64,000 bases of DNA from Flavobacterium sp. TR2. GTDB lineage: Bacteria; Bacteroidota; Bacteroidia; Flavobacteriales; Flavobacteriaceae. Of this stretch, positions 1 to 8,776 are shown in pieces. Where the stretch lies: contig NZ_CP104307.1 of assembly GCF_025252405.1 (NCBI RefSeq), forward strand, positions 2,542,001-2,606,000, read 5' to 3'. The stretch's first letter is position 1. Each line of letters begins with the position of its first letter. The notes under the pieces were generated by a model. That model was not told where the DNA came from and ran no database searches. It saw only the letters and a list, made by a program, of their open reading frames with translations. Both the position numbers and the translations under genes were made by a program.

Positions 1-266
1 TTAATATTATATGATTCTACATTCTCGCTAGAATTATATTGAGAATCCAGATATTCATAAGGAGTCTGTGTAGAAATTCGTTCGACTTTTTGCTTGAAAA
101 GGCCATCCGCTTCCTGATCGAAAATGTATAGCCCGAATGGGATTTTGTCTTCGACAGAATAAGTTGGAGTCCAGTCAATAGGCTTTGGCTGTCCTTTATC
201 TACCAGCAGTGTTATTCCGAAAAGTAAAACCAGAATAGCAATGTATATTTTAACTTTATTATCCAT
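1..266 (-). CDS. DUF4350 domain protein, N-terminal part only
   Basis: The reading frame begins at the ATG complementary to 264-266 and runs off the window start, so only about 88 residues are seen. The N-terminus has one membrane segment (about residues 7-23), followed by DWTPTYSVEDKIPFG, which I recognise as the start of Bacteroidota DUF4350 proteins. The start overlaps the stop of the upstream DUF4129 gene by 8 bases, which suggests translational coupling. In related genomes this cluster usually continues into a MoxR-type AAA ATPase and a DUF58 protein, which here would lie outside the window. The function is not established. Confidence 0.8.
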   Translation of the reverse strand, partial: MDNKVKIYIAILVLLFGITLLVDKGQPKPIDWTPTYSVEDKIPFGLYIFDQEADGLFKQKVERISTQTPYEYLDSQYNSSENVESYNI

Positions 267-1035
267 TGCCAAAGGTTTTTAGTGCTTTTTTAAATCTGTT
301 TTCAGTCTTTCTGAAGGTTGAATCGTCAATTTCAAATTCTCCATACCAAATATAATTGTACAAATAAGAAAGATAGGTAAACTCTTCTTTATGTGCAGGG
401 TTATGCAGTTCGTACAAATAATCAGAATTCGTTTTCTCGATGTCCCATTCAATATAATGGTGTTGTGCCATTACTTTCAGAAGCCATAAATAATAGTATC
501 GTATGGCAATTCTTTTTTCGCCAGCTTCGATGCTTTCTTTAATCAGTTTTTCAAAATCCAAAAGATGAATGTTTTTTTCGGCGTCAGAATAAAACAAGGT
601 TCTTTTGTTGGCATTTTTTCCAAAAATCCATCGCCCTTCTTGCTTGGTAAGTGCTTTTGCAATAAAATAAATTAGAACAATAACCACTAGAATAGCGATG
701 ACTCTAAATAGAAAGGCAATAAAATCTAGAGAGGTTTTTACACTGCTGAAATTAAACAAATTAAAAAATTGTCTTGCCAGCCAATGCTTAAAATGATCCC
801 ACCAGTTTTTTTTGGGCTCTTTGTATTCGTAAACAAAGTCTTTATCAGTATATTTTTTCTTGAAATTTTTCTCGAAATGCCTAGCTTCTACATTTCCAGA
901 ATCTATTTGAATATCTTTTTCGGTATACTTAATTCCAGCAATTTTTGGAGGATCTACAGGTGCAACAATAGAATCCTGAGCCTGAGAAATACCACAGCAC
1001 AAAAGAAACGATAAAATAAATAATAATCTTGTCAT
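259..1035 (-). CDS. DUF4129 domain membrane protein
   Basis: The product is 258 residues. A signal peptide (about residues 1-19, ending SQAQ) is followed by an exported acidic/basic stretch, one membrane helix near residues 105-128 (FLFRVIAILVVIVLIYFIA), and a cytoplasmic C-terminal domain with YYYLWLLKVMAQ and a run of Tyr/Trp residues typical of DUF4129. In Actinobacteria and Bacteroidota DUF4129 proteins sit beside MoxR/DUF58/transglutaminase-like genes. Here the gene lies between the SpoIIM-like gene (9-base gap) and DUF4350 (overlapping), so the three are probably one operon. The role is unknown; membrane-associated assembly or stress functions have been proposed for such clusters. Confidence 0.82.
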   Translation of the reverse strand: MTRLLFILSFLLCCGISQAQDSIVAPVDPPKIAGIKYTEKDIQIDSGNVEARHFEKNFKKKYTDKDFVYEYKEPKKNWWDHFKHWLARQFFNLFNFSSVKTSLDFIAFLFRVIAILVVIVLIYFIAKALTKQEGRWIFGKNANKRTLFYSDAEKNIHLLDFEKLIKESIEAGEKRIAIRYYYLWLLKVMAQHHYIEWDIEKTNSDYLYELHNPAHKEEFTYLSYLYNYIWYGEFEIDDSTFRKTENRFKKALKTFGNG

Positions 1036-1044
1036 TACTTGGTC

Positions 1045-2025
1045 TTAAAGATTTTCGGCGGTTAGAGAATGAATTTTTCGGTGTACAATAAAAGGATAAA
1101 TCAAGTAATAAAATGATATAATCGATAATGTAGCTAAGATAATAAAACTGCTTAGCCAGTTGGGCATATCAATAGAATATCGGGTGATAAAACCTTCTAA
1201 AAATCCTGCACTTATTGTGAATGGAAAAGTGCTTAAGAATATTTTAAAGCTGTTTTTAAAGCCAATCTTAAAAGAATTTAGTCTAGAAAAAGTTTTTGGA
1301 AATAGGATGGAAGCCCCCAAAATGAATCCGGCTGTCGCTTCAATTACGATGGCAAAAATCTCCATAGAACCGTGAATCCAGATGCCTCTGACGCTTTTCC
1401 AGAAAACGCCCTGCTCGTAAAAAAAATATTGAAAAGACCCCAGCATAATACAGTTCTGAAGAAAAACATTGAAAGTTCCAATTCCAGCAAAAATTCCGTA
1501 GAAATAGCATCTGGCGCCTACAAAAAGATTATTTACGGTAATGCCAATAAAACTACCCCAATTGCTGCCCGAACCATATACGGCCATCGGATTGCCTTTT
1601 TTGATGTTTTCTAAGGTCATGTTGACATATTGGTCGCCTAGAATTAAGCGTACAAAATCGCGATCGTAACGGGCAGAAAGGACTCCGATTGAAACGGTAA
1701 CAAAAAATAAGGCAAAAGCATAAACCAAATATCTTCGGTATTCGTAAACCAATAAAGGCACTTCGATCTTAAAGAAATCTATAACTCTATTTTGGTCGGT
1801 GCGTTTGGTTTTGTAAATTTTTTGATAAATCTGAGAAGCAAGATGATTAAGGTATACAACCGTTTTGCTTTTAGGATAATACGTTTGAGCATACGACAAA
1901 TCATTCATCATTTGAATGTACAAATTAGCTAATTCATCAGGATTTTTTTTAGCTTTACCAAAAATTGCCAGCTCAAATTCGAGCCATTTTTCTCTGTTTT
2001 GTTTTATAAAGGCGATTTCTCTCAT
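1045..2025 (-). CDS. SpoIIM/DUF95-family integral membrane protein
   Basis: The protein has 326 residues. A soluble N-terminal helical part (about 1-95, MREIAFIKQNREKWLEFE) is followed by several hydrophobic segments starting near residue 100 (YLVYAFALFFVTVSIGVLSA) and a conserved stretch GIWIHGSMEIFAIVIEA, the hallmark of the stage II sporulation protein M (DUF95) superfamily. The organism type does not sporulate, so the sporulation name is only a family label. It is the first gene of the leftward DUF4129/DUF4350 operon and is divergent from the RDD gene 20 bases away. That pairing is common in Bacteroidota and suggests one membrane complex (inference). Confidence 0.85.
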   Translation of the reverse strand: MREIAFIKQNREKWLEFELAIFGKAKKNPDELANLYIQMMNDLSYAQTYYPKSKTVVYLNHLASQIYQKIYKTKRTDQNRVIDFFKIEVPLLVYEYRRYLVYAFALFFVTVSIGVLSARYDRDFVRLILGDQYVNMTLENIKKGNPMAVYGSGSNWGSFIGITVNNLFVGARCYFYGIFAGIGTFNVFLQNCIMLGSFQYFFYEQGVFWKSVRGIWIHGSMEIFAIVIEATAGFILGASILFPKTFSRLNSFKIGFKNSFKIFLSTFPFTISAGFLEGFITRYSIDMPNWLSSFIILATLSIISFYYLIYPFIVHRKIHSLTAENL

Positions 2026-2045
2026 TGTAGGCTAAAATATGAAAT

Positions 2046-2789
2046 ATGTCAGAATTATCTATTAACACGACACAAAATGTTAAAATAAATTTTATTGCCG
2101 CTTCTGTAGGCGAAAGGCTGGGTGCTTTTTTTATCGATTTGTTTATTATAATTTGTTATATAACAGCACTTTCTATAGTTCTTTTCGACTGGCTGCGACT
2201 TGATCGTCTGATGGTTAATTTGGACGGCTGGTCTCGCGGTGCGATTTTCTTAATGCTCTATTCCCCGGTAATTGTGTACTCGCTGGTTTTAGAAAATGTT
2301 TTTGAAGGACAGTCGCTTGGCAAAAAAATACTGAAAATTAAAGTCGTAAAAATTGACGGCTATCAGGCAGGTTTTGGCGACTATTTGATTCGCTGGTTTT
2401 TTAGAGTAATTGACTTTTTTACTTTTTTCGGACTTCCAGGACTCATTTCGGTAATAACCAGTCAAAAATCACAGCGATTGGGCGATATGGCAGCCGGGAC
2501 AGCTGTGATTACTTTAAAGAATAAAATTAATATTAGCCATACTATTTTAGAAGAGATCGGCGAAGCGTATGTACCTACATATCCTCTGGTTATTAAGCTC
2601 TCAGACAATGATATGCGCATTATTAAGGAAACTTATCAAAAAGCTGCCGCTAAAAATGATCACGAAGTTATTTACAAATTAGTGGCAAAAATTGAAAGTG
2701 TAACTGGCATTAAAAATCAATCCGGAAATTATGACGATTTTATTAGGGTGATTTTAAAAGACTATAATTTTTACACGCAAAATATGTGA
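2046..2789 (+). CDS. RDD family membrane protein
   Basis: The product is 247 residues. The RDD domain covers about residues 15-160: GERLGAFFIDLFIII at the first helix contains the Arg and Asp that name the family, then EGQSLGKKILKIKVV and RLGDMAAGTAV close it. The last 80 residues form a hydrophilic cytoplasmic tail. The start at 2046 is the first ATG and lies 20 bases from the start of the divergent SpoIIM-like gene, so both promoters must overlap or lie inside the opposing genes. RDD proteins have been linked to ion exchange or small-molecule transport, but this subfamily has no proven substrate. Confidence 0.87.
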   Translation: MSELSINTTQNVKINFIAASVGERLGAFFIDLFIIICYITALSIVLFDWLRLDRLMVNLDGWSRGAIFLMLYSPVIVYSLVLENVFEGQSLGKKILKIKVVKIDGYQAGFGDYLIRWFFRVIDFFTFFGLPGLISVITSQKSQRLGDMAAGTAVITLKNKINISHTILEEIGEAYVPTYPLVIKLSDNDMRIIKETYQKAAAKNDHEVIYKLVAKIESVTGIKNQSGNYDDFIRVILKDYNFYTQNM

Positions 2790-2898
2790 TTTTTTTTCTT
2801 TGAATAATTGCTGATGATTTTTGTAATTTACTGATAATTCTTTAAAATTTATTCGTAAATTTATATATAGATAATTAATTCTTAAATTTTTAAATCCA

Positions 2899-3750
2899 AT
2901 GAAAATTACAAAGCCATTTCTGTTTTTATTAGTGTTATTATCTGCTTGTGTGAGTTTTGCCCAAAGCGGAAAAAAATTAGATAAAATTATAAAAAGAGAT
3001 TATCAGATTATTGAATGTACGGTTTTAAAAATGTCTGATAAAACAGTAGAATATTCTCTTCCAGGTGAGACCGTTCAGATTTCGCTGGATGTTTCTCAAA
3101 TTGCCAAAATAGATTTTGCAAGCGGGAGATCTCAAACCTTCGATGTTTCTTCAGGCACAAGCGATGCACCTCAGAGCGCCTCTCAAAATGTAGCAGCTGC
3201 AGACATGAAGCACAATACAATCGCGGTATTGCCAATTCCGTATATAAATGCAGACAATCAGCAAGGTTCTGAGGATATGGCAAAATTTGCGCAAAACGAT
3301 TTGTACAACAAATTGTTAGATAAATCGTCTAATATTTTTCCGTTAACTGTTCAAGATTTAAGAACAACAAATAGTTTGCTGCATAAAGCAGGAATCGATC
3401 ACAATAACATTGACGAAACGCCAATAGAAGATCTTGAAAAAATATTAGGAGTTGATAACATTGTTGCGGCAAAAGTTTCATACACAATTGGAACAGGTAC
3501 AACAGCGACTACTTATAATAGCGGAAATGCCAAAGTGAGCAACAATAACAAAAAAGTAAGCACAAGCGACATCTCAACAACGACAGCAAACAATCAGACG
3601 TATTACTATTATACGGTTTATTTTGATATGTATAGAAATACAGACAAAATCTACTCCCAAACCCGTAAACCTTTGTTGGCGGTAAAAGATGGCTGGATGG
3701 ATTCTATCTCGTATTTGCTAAAAAGAAGCCCTATTTATGTAAAGAAGTGA
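2899..3750 (+). CDS. Secreted hypothetical protein, possible lipoprotein
   Basis: The 283-residue product has an export signal at 1-21. LSAC at 14-17 could act as a lipobox, but SFAQ just after it also fits signal peptidase I, so lipidation is uncertain. Residues 28-75 (KIIKRDYQIIECTVLKMSD) resemble the small beta repeats seen in Bacteroidota envelope proteins. Residues about 100-200 (NTIAVLPIPYI, DLYNKLLDKSS, LGVDNIVAAKVSYTIGTG) resemble the CsgG/GNA1162-like fold that begins with an IAVLP strand. A Ser/Thr/Asn-rich linker follows. The gene is monocistronic between the RDD and TRIC genes. No firm function can be given. Confidence 0.75.
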   Translation: MKITKPFLFLLVLLSACVSFAQSGKKLDKIIKRDYQIIECTVLKMSDKTVEYSLPGETVQISLDVSQIAKIDFASGRSQTFDVSSGTSDAPQSASQNVAAADMKHNTIAVLPIPYINADNQQGSEDMAKFAQNDLYNKLLDKSSNIFPLTVQDLRTTNSLLHKAGIDHNNIDETPIEDLEKILGVDNIVAAKVSYTIGTGTTATTYNSGNAKVSNNNKKVSTSDISTTTANNQTYYYYTVYFDMYRNTDKIYSQTRKPLLAVKDGWMDSISYLLKRSPIYVKK

Positions 3751-3830
3751 TAGATCTTTTTGCGAGTCAGATTTGCTAAGATTATTCCTTACAACTTTTG
3801 TAACTTTGCATCTTTGTAACTCAAAAAAAA

Positions 3831-4433
3831 ATGTTTCACTTACTTGATATTATTGGGACAATGGCGTTTGCAATGTCAGGCGCCTTGACCGCAATGCACA
3901 AAAAACTAGATCCGTTTGGGGTTTTTATCATTGCATTTGTTACTGCCGTTGGAGGCGGAACGCTTCGCGATGTCTTAATAGGAAGAACTCCTGTTGGCTG
4001 GATGCGCGATATGCAATACGTGTACGTGATCATTTTAGGATTTTTTTTGGCCATTTTTTTTAGAAAAAGCTTCGATAAACTTCGTACCTCATTGTTTTTT
4101 TTTGATACAATTGGGCTCGGAGTTTTTACTTTAATAGGTCTGGAAAGAGGAATTCTAACAGGCCTTCATCCAGCGATTTGCATTGCACTTGGAACTATGA
4201 CAGCTTGTTTTGGAGGCGTAATTCGCGATATTTTATGTAACGAAATTCCAAACGTTTTTAGAGAAGAAATCTACGCCACAATCTGTATTTTTGGCGGAAT
4301 CGTGTTTTTTGGATTGAGAAAACTGAATTTAAACGACGATATTCTCTATTTGGTTACCTCTCTTGTGATTATTATGATTAGATTAATGGCAGTTAAGTAT
4401 AAATGGCATTTAAAAGCATTTGATCATAAATAA
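3831..4433 (+). CDS. TRIC-type (UPF0126, YadS/YicG-like) membrane channel
   Basis: The protein is 200 residues with about seven hydrophobic segments and an internal duplication. GGGTLRDVLIGRTPVGW in the first half is mirrored by FGGVIRDILCNEIPNVF in the second. This duplicated Gly-rich RD motif is diagnostic of UPF0126 proteins, now known as prokaryotic trimeric intracellular cation channels. The length is normal for the family. The ATG at 3831 follows a T-rich/A-rich leader in which TAACTTTG (3801-3808) matches the flavobacterial -7 element, though no well-spaced -33 TTG is present. The next gene starts 2 bases after its stop, so the acyltransferase gene may be cotranscribed. Confidence 0.9.
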   Translation: MFHLLDIIGTMAFAMSGALTAMHKKLDPFGVFIIAFVTAVGGGTLRDVLIGRTPVGWMRDMQYVYVIILGFFLAIFFRKSFDKLRTSLFFFDTIGLGVFTLIGLERGILTGLHPAICIALGTMTACFGGVIRDILCNEIPNVFREEIYATICIFGGIVFFGLRKLNLNDDILYLVTSLVIIMIRLMAVKYKWHLKAFDHK

Positions 4434-4435
4434 GC

Positions 4436-5383
4436 ATGAAATATACCATAAGGAAATATTCGCAAGATGATTATTCGATGTGGAACGATTTTGTCGACCA
4501 ATCTAAAAATGCCACATTTTTATTCCATCGCGATTTTATGGAATATCACAAAGATCGTTTTGAAGACTTCTCACTTTTAGTTTTTGAAGATAAAAAGCTG
4601 CGTGCCATTCTTCCTGCCAATAAAAAAGGAAATGCCGTTTATTCTCATCAAGGCTTAACTTATGGCGGATTGGTATTTTTACCGAAATTGAAAACAGAAA
4701 AAGTAGAATCGATTTTAGATGAAATTTTACTTTTTTTGAAAGAGAACAAATTCGAAACCTTTTATTATAGACCAATTCCAGAGTTTTATTTTTCTGAAGG
4801 AAATGCAGCCATGGACTTTTTTTTGATGAAAAGAGGAGCGGTTTTAGAACGCAAAGAAATGAATCTGGCACTAAATTTAACTGCTCCTTTGAAGATTTCT
4901 AAGAGTAAGATGAAACATTTCAGAAGAATTCAAAATCTTGATCTGGATATTTTGGAAGAAGAAAATTTTGACCCATTTTGGAAAAAAATTCTAGAACCCA
5001 GATTAGCAGAAAAGTTTGATGTGAAGCCAGTGCATTCCAAAGAAGAAATAGCACTTTTAAAATCTAAATTTCCTAAAAATATCAGGCAGTATTCTGCTTA
5101 CAGAAATGACGAAATTATCGCTGGAATAACCATTTTTGAAACCAAAAACGTGATTAAATCACAATATGGTGCGACTTCAAAACTCGGAGAAGAATTTAGA
5201 GCGCTTGATTTTTTATTCATTAATCTGATTCATAAATACAAACGAAAAGGGAAACACTTTTTTGATATGGGCATTGTGGGTGAAGAAAATGAATTAGGCT
5301 ATAATCAAGGGCTTTTATCGCAGAAAGAAGAATTAGGCTGTACTGTTTACAATCAGGATTTTTATAAAATAGAAATAAAGTGA
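4436..5383 (+). CDS. FemAB/GNAT-like acyltransferase of the polysaccharide locus
   Basis: The product is 315 residues. The N-terminal half (FLFHRDFMEYHKDRFED) and C-terminal half (GITIFETKNVIKSQYGATSK, then FFDMGIVGEEN) follow the two-lobed layout of FemAB/BioF2-like acetyltransferases. Its stop overlaps the GTG start of the aminotransferase (GTGA), so the two are translationally coupled. In dTDP-3-amino sugar pathways an N-acyltransferase acts after the aminotransferase, so N-acylation of the amino sugar is a reasonable guess. An alternative is transfer of an amino acid to a glycan or lipid. The acyl donor cannot be read from the sequence. Confidence 0.75.
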   Translation: MKYTIRKYSQDDYSMWNDFVDQSKNATFLFHRDFMEYHKDRFEDFSLLVFEDKKLRAILPANKKGNAVYSHQGLTYGGLVFLPKLKTEKVESILDEILLFLKENKFETFYYRPIPEFYFSEGNAAMDFFLMKRGAVLERKEMNLALNLTAPLKISKSKMKHFRRIQNLDLDILEEENFDPFWKKILEPRLAEKFDVKPVHSKEEIALLKSKFPKNIRQYSAYRNDEIIAGITIFETKNVIKSQYGATSKLGEEFRALDFLFINLIHKYKRKGKHFFDMGIVGEENELGYNQGLLSQKEELGCTVYNQDFYKIEIK

Positions 5384-6516
5384 TACCATTTTTAGACCTA
5401 AAAAAAATAAATAAACCATATGAAATTGCTTTTCAGGAAAAACTGAAATCAGTTTTAGAAAATGGCTGGTATGTTTTAGGAAAAGAAGTGGAAACATTTG
5501 AAAAAGCTTTTGCAGGATATTGCGAATCAAAATATTGCATTGGAGTAGGAAACGGTCTTGATGCTTTGGTTCTCATTTTTAAAGGTTGCGTCGAACTGAG
5601 GAAACTCCAAAAAGGCGACGAGGTTATTGTTCCAGCCAATACTTATATTGCAACCATCCTGGCTATTTTGCAAGCCGATTTGATCCCGATTTTAGTTGAG
5701 CCGAGATTGGAAACTTATAATATAAATCCAGAATTAATTCAGGAAAAAATCACGTCAAAAACAAAAGCTATTTTGGCTGTCCATTTATATGGACAATTGG
5801 CAGAAATGAAAGCAATTAATGCAATTGCAGAAAAACACAATTTAATAGTTGTCGAAGATTGCGCGCAATCTCATGGGGTAAATTCCAAATTCAAATCAGA
5901 CAAGAAACTACAATTTTCGGATACCGCTCTGAGCGGAGTCGAAGAGCTTTTGCAAGCTTCTGCGTACAGTTTTTATCCAGGAAAAAATTTAGGCTGTCTC
6001 GGCGACGGCGGTGCGATTACAACAAACGATCCAGAATTGGCAAAAGTGCTTTTTTCGCTTCGCAATTATGGTTCAGAAAAAAAATATCACAACGAATGTA
6101 TCGGTGTAAATTCAAGACTTGATGAATTGCAGGCTGGGTTTTTAAATTTAAAACTGCCACATTTAGATTCAGATAATGAAAAGCGAAGAGCAATTGCAAA
6201 ACGTTATTTGTCTGAAATTAAAAACAATAAAATCGTGTTGCCGTTTTGGGATTTCTCTAATAATCATGTTTTTCATTTGTTTGTCATTCGAACAGAAAAT
6301 AGAGAAAAACTGCAAGAATATCTCATTCAAAATAATATCCAAACGGTTATACATTATCCAATTCCGCCCCATCAGCAGAAAGCTTTTTCGCAATGGAATA
6401 AATTGTCGTTCCCAATAACAGAAAAGATTCACAAAGAAGTTTTAAGCTTGCCGATAAGTCCTGTTTTGACAGCATCTGAGGTAGATTATGTTATTGAAAT
6501 TTTAAATCAATATTAA
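5380..6516 (+). CDS. DegT/DnrJ/EryC1/StrS sugar aminotransferase (FdtB/QdtB-like)
   Basis: A PLP-dependent transaminase of 378 residues that probably makes a nucleotide-linked 3-amino-6-deoxysugar. N-terminal MIPFLDLKKIN, GVGNGLDAL, VEDCAQSHG and SFYPGKNLG (Schiff-base lysine K202) are all in place, and the RLDELQAGFL motif follows. The start is GTG at 5380, overlapping the upstream stop; no ATG lies near. The loop between HG and the PLP lysine is about 13 residues longer than I recall for the family: residues 182-194 include A-L-S-G-V-E-E, encoded by a palindromic dispersed repeat at 5926-5947. The matching oxo-isomerase cupin lies about 4 kb downstream. FdtB versus QdtB specificity cannot be told from motifs. 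Confidence 0.9.
   Translation: MIPFLDLKKINKPYEIAFQEKLKSVLENGWYVLGKEVETFEKAFAGYCESKYCIGVGNGLDALVLIFKGCVELRKLQKGDEVIVPANTYIATILAILQADLIPILVEPRLETYNINPELIQEKITSKTKAILAVHLYGQLAEMKAINAIAEKHNLIVVEDCAQSHGVNSKFKSDKKLQFSDTALSGVEELLQASAYSFYPGKNLGCLGDGGAITTNDPELAKVLFSLRNYGSEKKYHNECIGVNSRLDELQAGFLNLKLPHLDSDNEKRRAIAKRYLSEIKNNKIVLPFWDFSNNHVFHLFVIRTENREKLQEYLIQNNIQTVIHYPIPPHQQKAFSQWNKLSFPITEKIHKEVLSLPISPVLTASEVDYVIEILNQY
5926..5947. repeat. Palindromic dispersed repeat inside the aminotransferase gene
   Basis: The 22 bases form an imperfect palindrome beginning GCTCT and ending AGAGC around the core CTGAGCGGAGTCG. The same 13-base core occurs between genes at 59430-59442. The element is translated in frame as residues 183-189 of the aminotransferase, in a loop before the PLP lysine. 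Confidence 0.7.
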
Positions 6517-6517
6517 T

Positions 6518-7792
6518 TTGAATTTTTATAGAAAAATAATTCAAACAACTTTGTTTAAGATTACTTCTTTAAACAGTTTAAGTGTTGCTTTAAAAATCGG
6601 AATCGGACTAATTACTTCAAAAATATTAGCAGTTTTTGTTGGTCCGAGCGGGATGGCTTTTGTTGGGAATCTCCGTAATTTTTTGACTTCCCTTGAAAAC
6701 ATTTCGACTTTAGGTTTTCAAAACGGAATTGTAAAATATACCGCTGAAAGCGAAAAAAGCAAAATTGAACTTCAAAAAATTATTTCGACCGTTTTTATTG
6801 CTTTAGTGGGAGTCGCGATTGTTTTAAGCTGTATTTTGTTTTGTTCTGTTTCCTATTGGAATGAAAAAATTTTTGGCGATAACACTGAATATTTAATTGT
6901 TTTTAAAGTTTTATCATTCGTCCTGCCTACTTATGGGGTTTCTGTTTTTTTTATTGCTGTAATCAATGGATTGGGCAGATTCAAAAAAGTAATCGCCATT
7001 AATATTATTGGAAATATAATAGGTCTTTTAACTTCTGTTTTTCTGATAATGCAATTCAAAACCATTGGAGCTTTACTGGCAATTGTTATAGCGCCGGCAC
7101 TACTTTTTTTTATTACGCTTTATTTGGTTCAGAAAGAGATTCGGATTTTTGAATTTATAAAATGGTATGCCTTTGACTTTAAAGTTTTAAAAAATCTCTC
7201 GGCCTATTCTCTAATGACGCTGGTTTCGTCTGTTTTCGCTCCTTTTGTGTTTCTAGCAATTCGAAACCACATTATTCAGGATTTGGGAATAGAACAGGCT
7301 GGATATTGGGAAACCATGACGCGCATTTCGAGTTATTATTTAATGTTTATCAGTACAATGCTGAGTGTTTATTTTCTGCCTAAGCTATCCCGTGCAGAAA
7401 CCAATTTAGAAACAAAAAAAATCTTTTTGCAGTATTATAAATTCATTTTACCAGTATTTGGTTTAGCCTTAACGGCTGTTTACTTTGCAAGAGTTTTTAT
7501 TATCCGCCTTCTTTTCACGCAAGATTTTTTACCTGTAACCGATTTGTTTTTTTGGCAGCTTTTGGGAGATCTTTTTAAAGTTTGTGCTCTAATTTTGGGT
7601 TATCAGTTTTTTGCAAAAAGAAAAACGCTGATGTTTATTTTAACTGAATTCTTTTCCTTGTCACTCTTGTATTTTTCGAGTTTGTATTTTATTAAGGAAT
7701 TTCAAATTGAAGGAGTTGTCGTAGCCTATGCTTTTCAAAATTTAATTTATCTACTAGTTTTAATTTTTTACTTTAGAAAGAGCTTATTTTAG
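6518..7792 (+). CDS. Wzx-like O-antigen translocase (polysaccharide flippase)
   Basis: The protein has 424 residues and about twelve membrane segments. The N-terminal region (LNSLSVALKIGIGLITSKIL, then VGPSGMAFVGNLRNF) is typical of the MOP/PST-type O-antigen flippases that move undecaprenyl-linked oligosaccharide units across the inner membrane. The best start is TTG at 6518, two bases after the aminotransferase stop; the first ATG would remove the first membrane helix. The stop codon at 7790-7792 overlaps the stop of the convergent glycosyltransferase (7789-7791). Together with the sugar aminotransferase this defines a surface glycan export locus. The transported unit is unknown. Confidence 0.87.
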   Translation: MNFYRKIIQTTLFKITSLNSLSVALKIGIGLITSKILAVFVGPSGMAFVGNLRNFLTSLENISTLGFQNGIVKYTAESEKSKIELQKIISTVFIALVGVAIVLSCILFCSVSYWNEKIFGDNTEYLIVFKVLSFVLPTYGVSVFFIAVINGLGRFKKVIAINIIGNIIGLLTSVFLIMQFKTIGALLAIVIAPALLFFITLYLVQKEIRIFEFIKWYAFDFKVLKNLSAYSLMTLVSSVFAPFVFLAIRNHIIQDLGIEQAGYWETMTRISSYYLMFISTMLSVYFLPKLSRAETNLETKKIFLQYYKFILPVFGLALTAVYFARVFIIRLLFTQDFLPVTDLFFWQLLGDLFKVCALILGYQFFAKRKTLMFILTEFFSLSLLYFSSLYFIKEFQIEGVVVAYAFQNLIYLLVLIFYFRKSLF

Positions 7793-8673
7793 AATCGCAG
7801 CTTTAGTTCAAGAGGAATATATTTGATAAACAACCAAATATCTAAGGTTCTGTACGCTTTTCCCATTTCAAAATGCAATCTTTTCATTAGCGCTTTATTT
7901 TCTTCTTTAGTTTTATTTAAAGCAATTGCCTTTTTAATAACCAGATACGAAGAATGGTTTATTTTTCTAGTTCGAGAATTAAATTTTTTATAAAATTGAT
8001 TTCCCAGAGAATTTTCAACTTCTCGTTTTTGAACCAAAATAGAATCGATAAATTCAAAACTATAATCTCTAGAAGCTCTAATCCAAAAGTCCAGATCTTC
8101 ATAAGCAAGATTTTCGTCGTAGCCATTGAGTTGTTCCAAAACTTCTCGTTTCATCATTGAAGAAACAGAACAAATCATACTGCTTTGGTTTAACATTGCT
8201 AAATAAATATCTCCAGATGCGGGTTTTTTAACCGCCTTTTTTTCAGTGTCAACTTCATAATAATAACGAATGTGATTGTTCTTTTCTGAAATTAGTTCTG
8301 CATTTCCATAAACTACGGCAAGATTTTTTTTATCAGAATTTAAAAAAGCATTTACTTGTTTTTCAATACAATCCTTTAGTAAAACATCATCAGCAGCTAA
8401 ATCTATTATATATTCGCCCTTTGAAAGTTGCAATGCTTTGTTGAATGTTTTTGTATTGCCTAAATTAATTTTGCCTGAAATAAATTGAACCGTTGGGTGA
8501 TTTTGTAGCCAATCTGTAATAACTTTTTTAGAATTATCATTGCTGCAGTCATCTGCAATAATAAGTTCGATATTTTGATAGTTTTGGTTTAATACCGAAT
8601 TTAATGCTTCAACTACAAACTTTTCATGGTTGTAGCACAAACAAATAACAGTAACTAAAGGTAGGTTTTGCAT
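7789..8673 (-). CDS. GT2 family glycosyltransferase
   Basis: The 294-residue GT-A enzyme opens with PLVTVICLCYNHEKFVVEAL, followed by ELIIADDCSNDNSKK and the metal-binding region IDLAADDVLL (DxD-like). YDENLAYEDLDFWIRASR is the usual acceptor-side ED motif. It adds one sugar, probably to the lipid-linked unit on the cytoplasmic face. It lies on the strand opposite its polysaccharide neighbours and shares overlapping stop codons with the flippase. A -7-like TAATTTTG sits about 26 bases upstream of the start (minus strand, 8699-8706). Donor and linkage cannot be inferred. Confidence 0.88.
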   Translation of the reverse strand: MQNLPLVTVICLCYNHEKFVVEALNSVLNQNYQNIELIIADDCSNDNSKKVITDWLQNHPTVQFISGKINLGNTKTFNKALQLSKGEYIIDLAADDVLLKDCIEKQVNAFLNSDKKNLAVVYGNAELISEKNNHIRYYYEVDTEKKAVKKPASGDIYLAMLNQSSMICSVSSMMKREVLEQLNGYDENLAYEDLDFWIRASRDYSFEFIDSILVQKREVENSLGNQFYKKFNSRTRKINHSSYLVIKKAIALNKTKEENKALMKRLHFEMGKAYRTLDIWLFIKYIPLELKLRF

Positions 8674-8761
8674 AAAAAGAATTGCGCTTTGAAACAGCCA
8701 AAATTAATGAATATTGTAAAGGTTTTATAAAAATTAAAGGACAAACTATATTTAGTATTTC

Positions 8762-8769
8762 TATATTTG
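8762..8769 (+). promoter_or_regulatory. Flavobacterial -7 promoter element, nearly leaderless
   Basis: TATATTTG matches TAnnTTTG exactly and ends only 7 bases before the ATG at 8777, so the transcript would have almost no 5' leader. No clear -33 TTG is seen at the usual spacing. Confidence 0.4.
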
Positions 8770-8776
8770 TTTCACT

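Noticed and set aside
4068..4092. S-F-D-K-L-R-T-S-L stretch in the TRIC-type channel, encoded by DNA like a dispersed CTTCGATAAACTTCG repeat
   Set aside because: The channel family has a segment of the same length here (between the basic loop and the F-D-x-I/L-G-L-G helix), so no insertion is needed to explain it.
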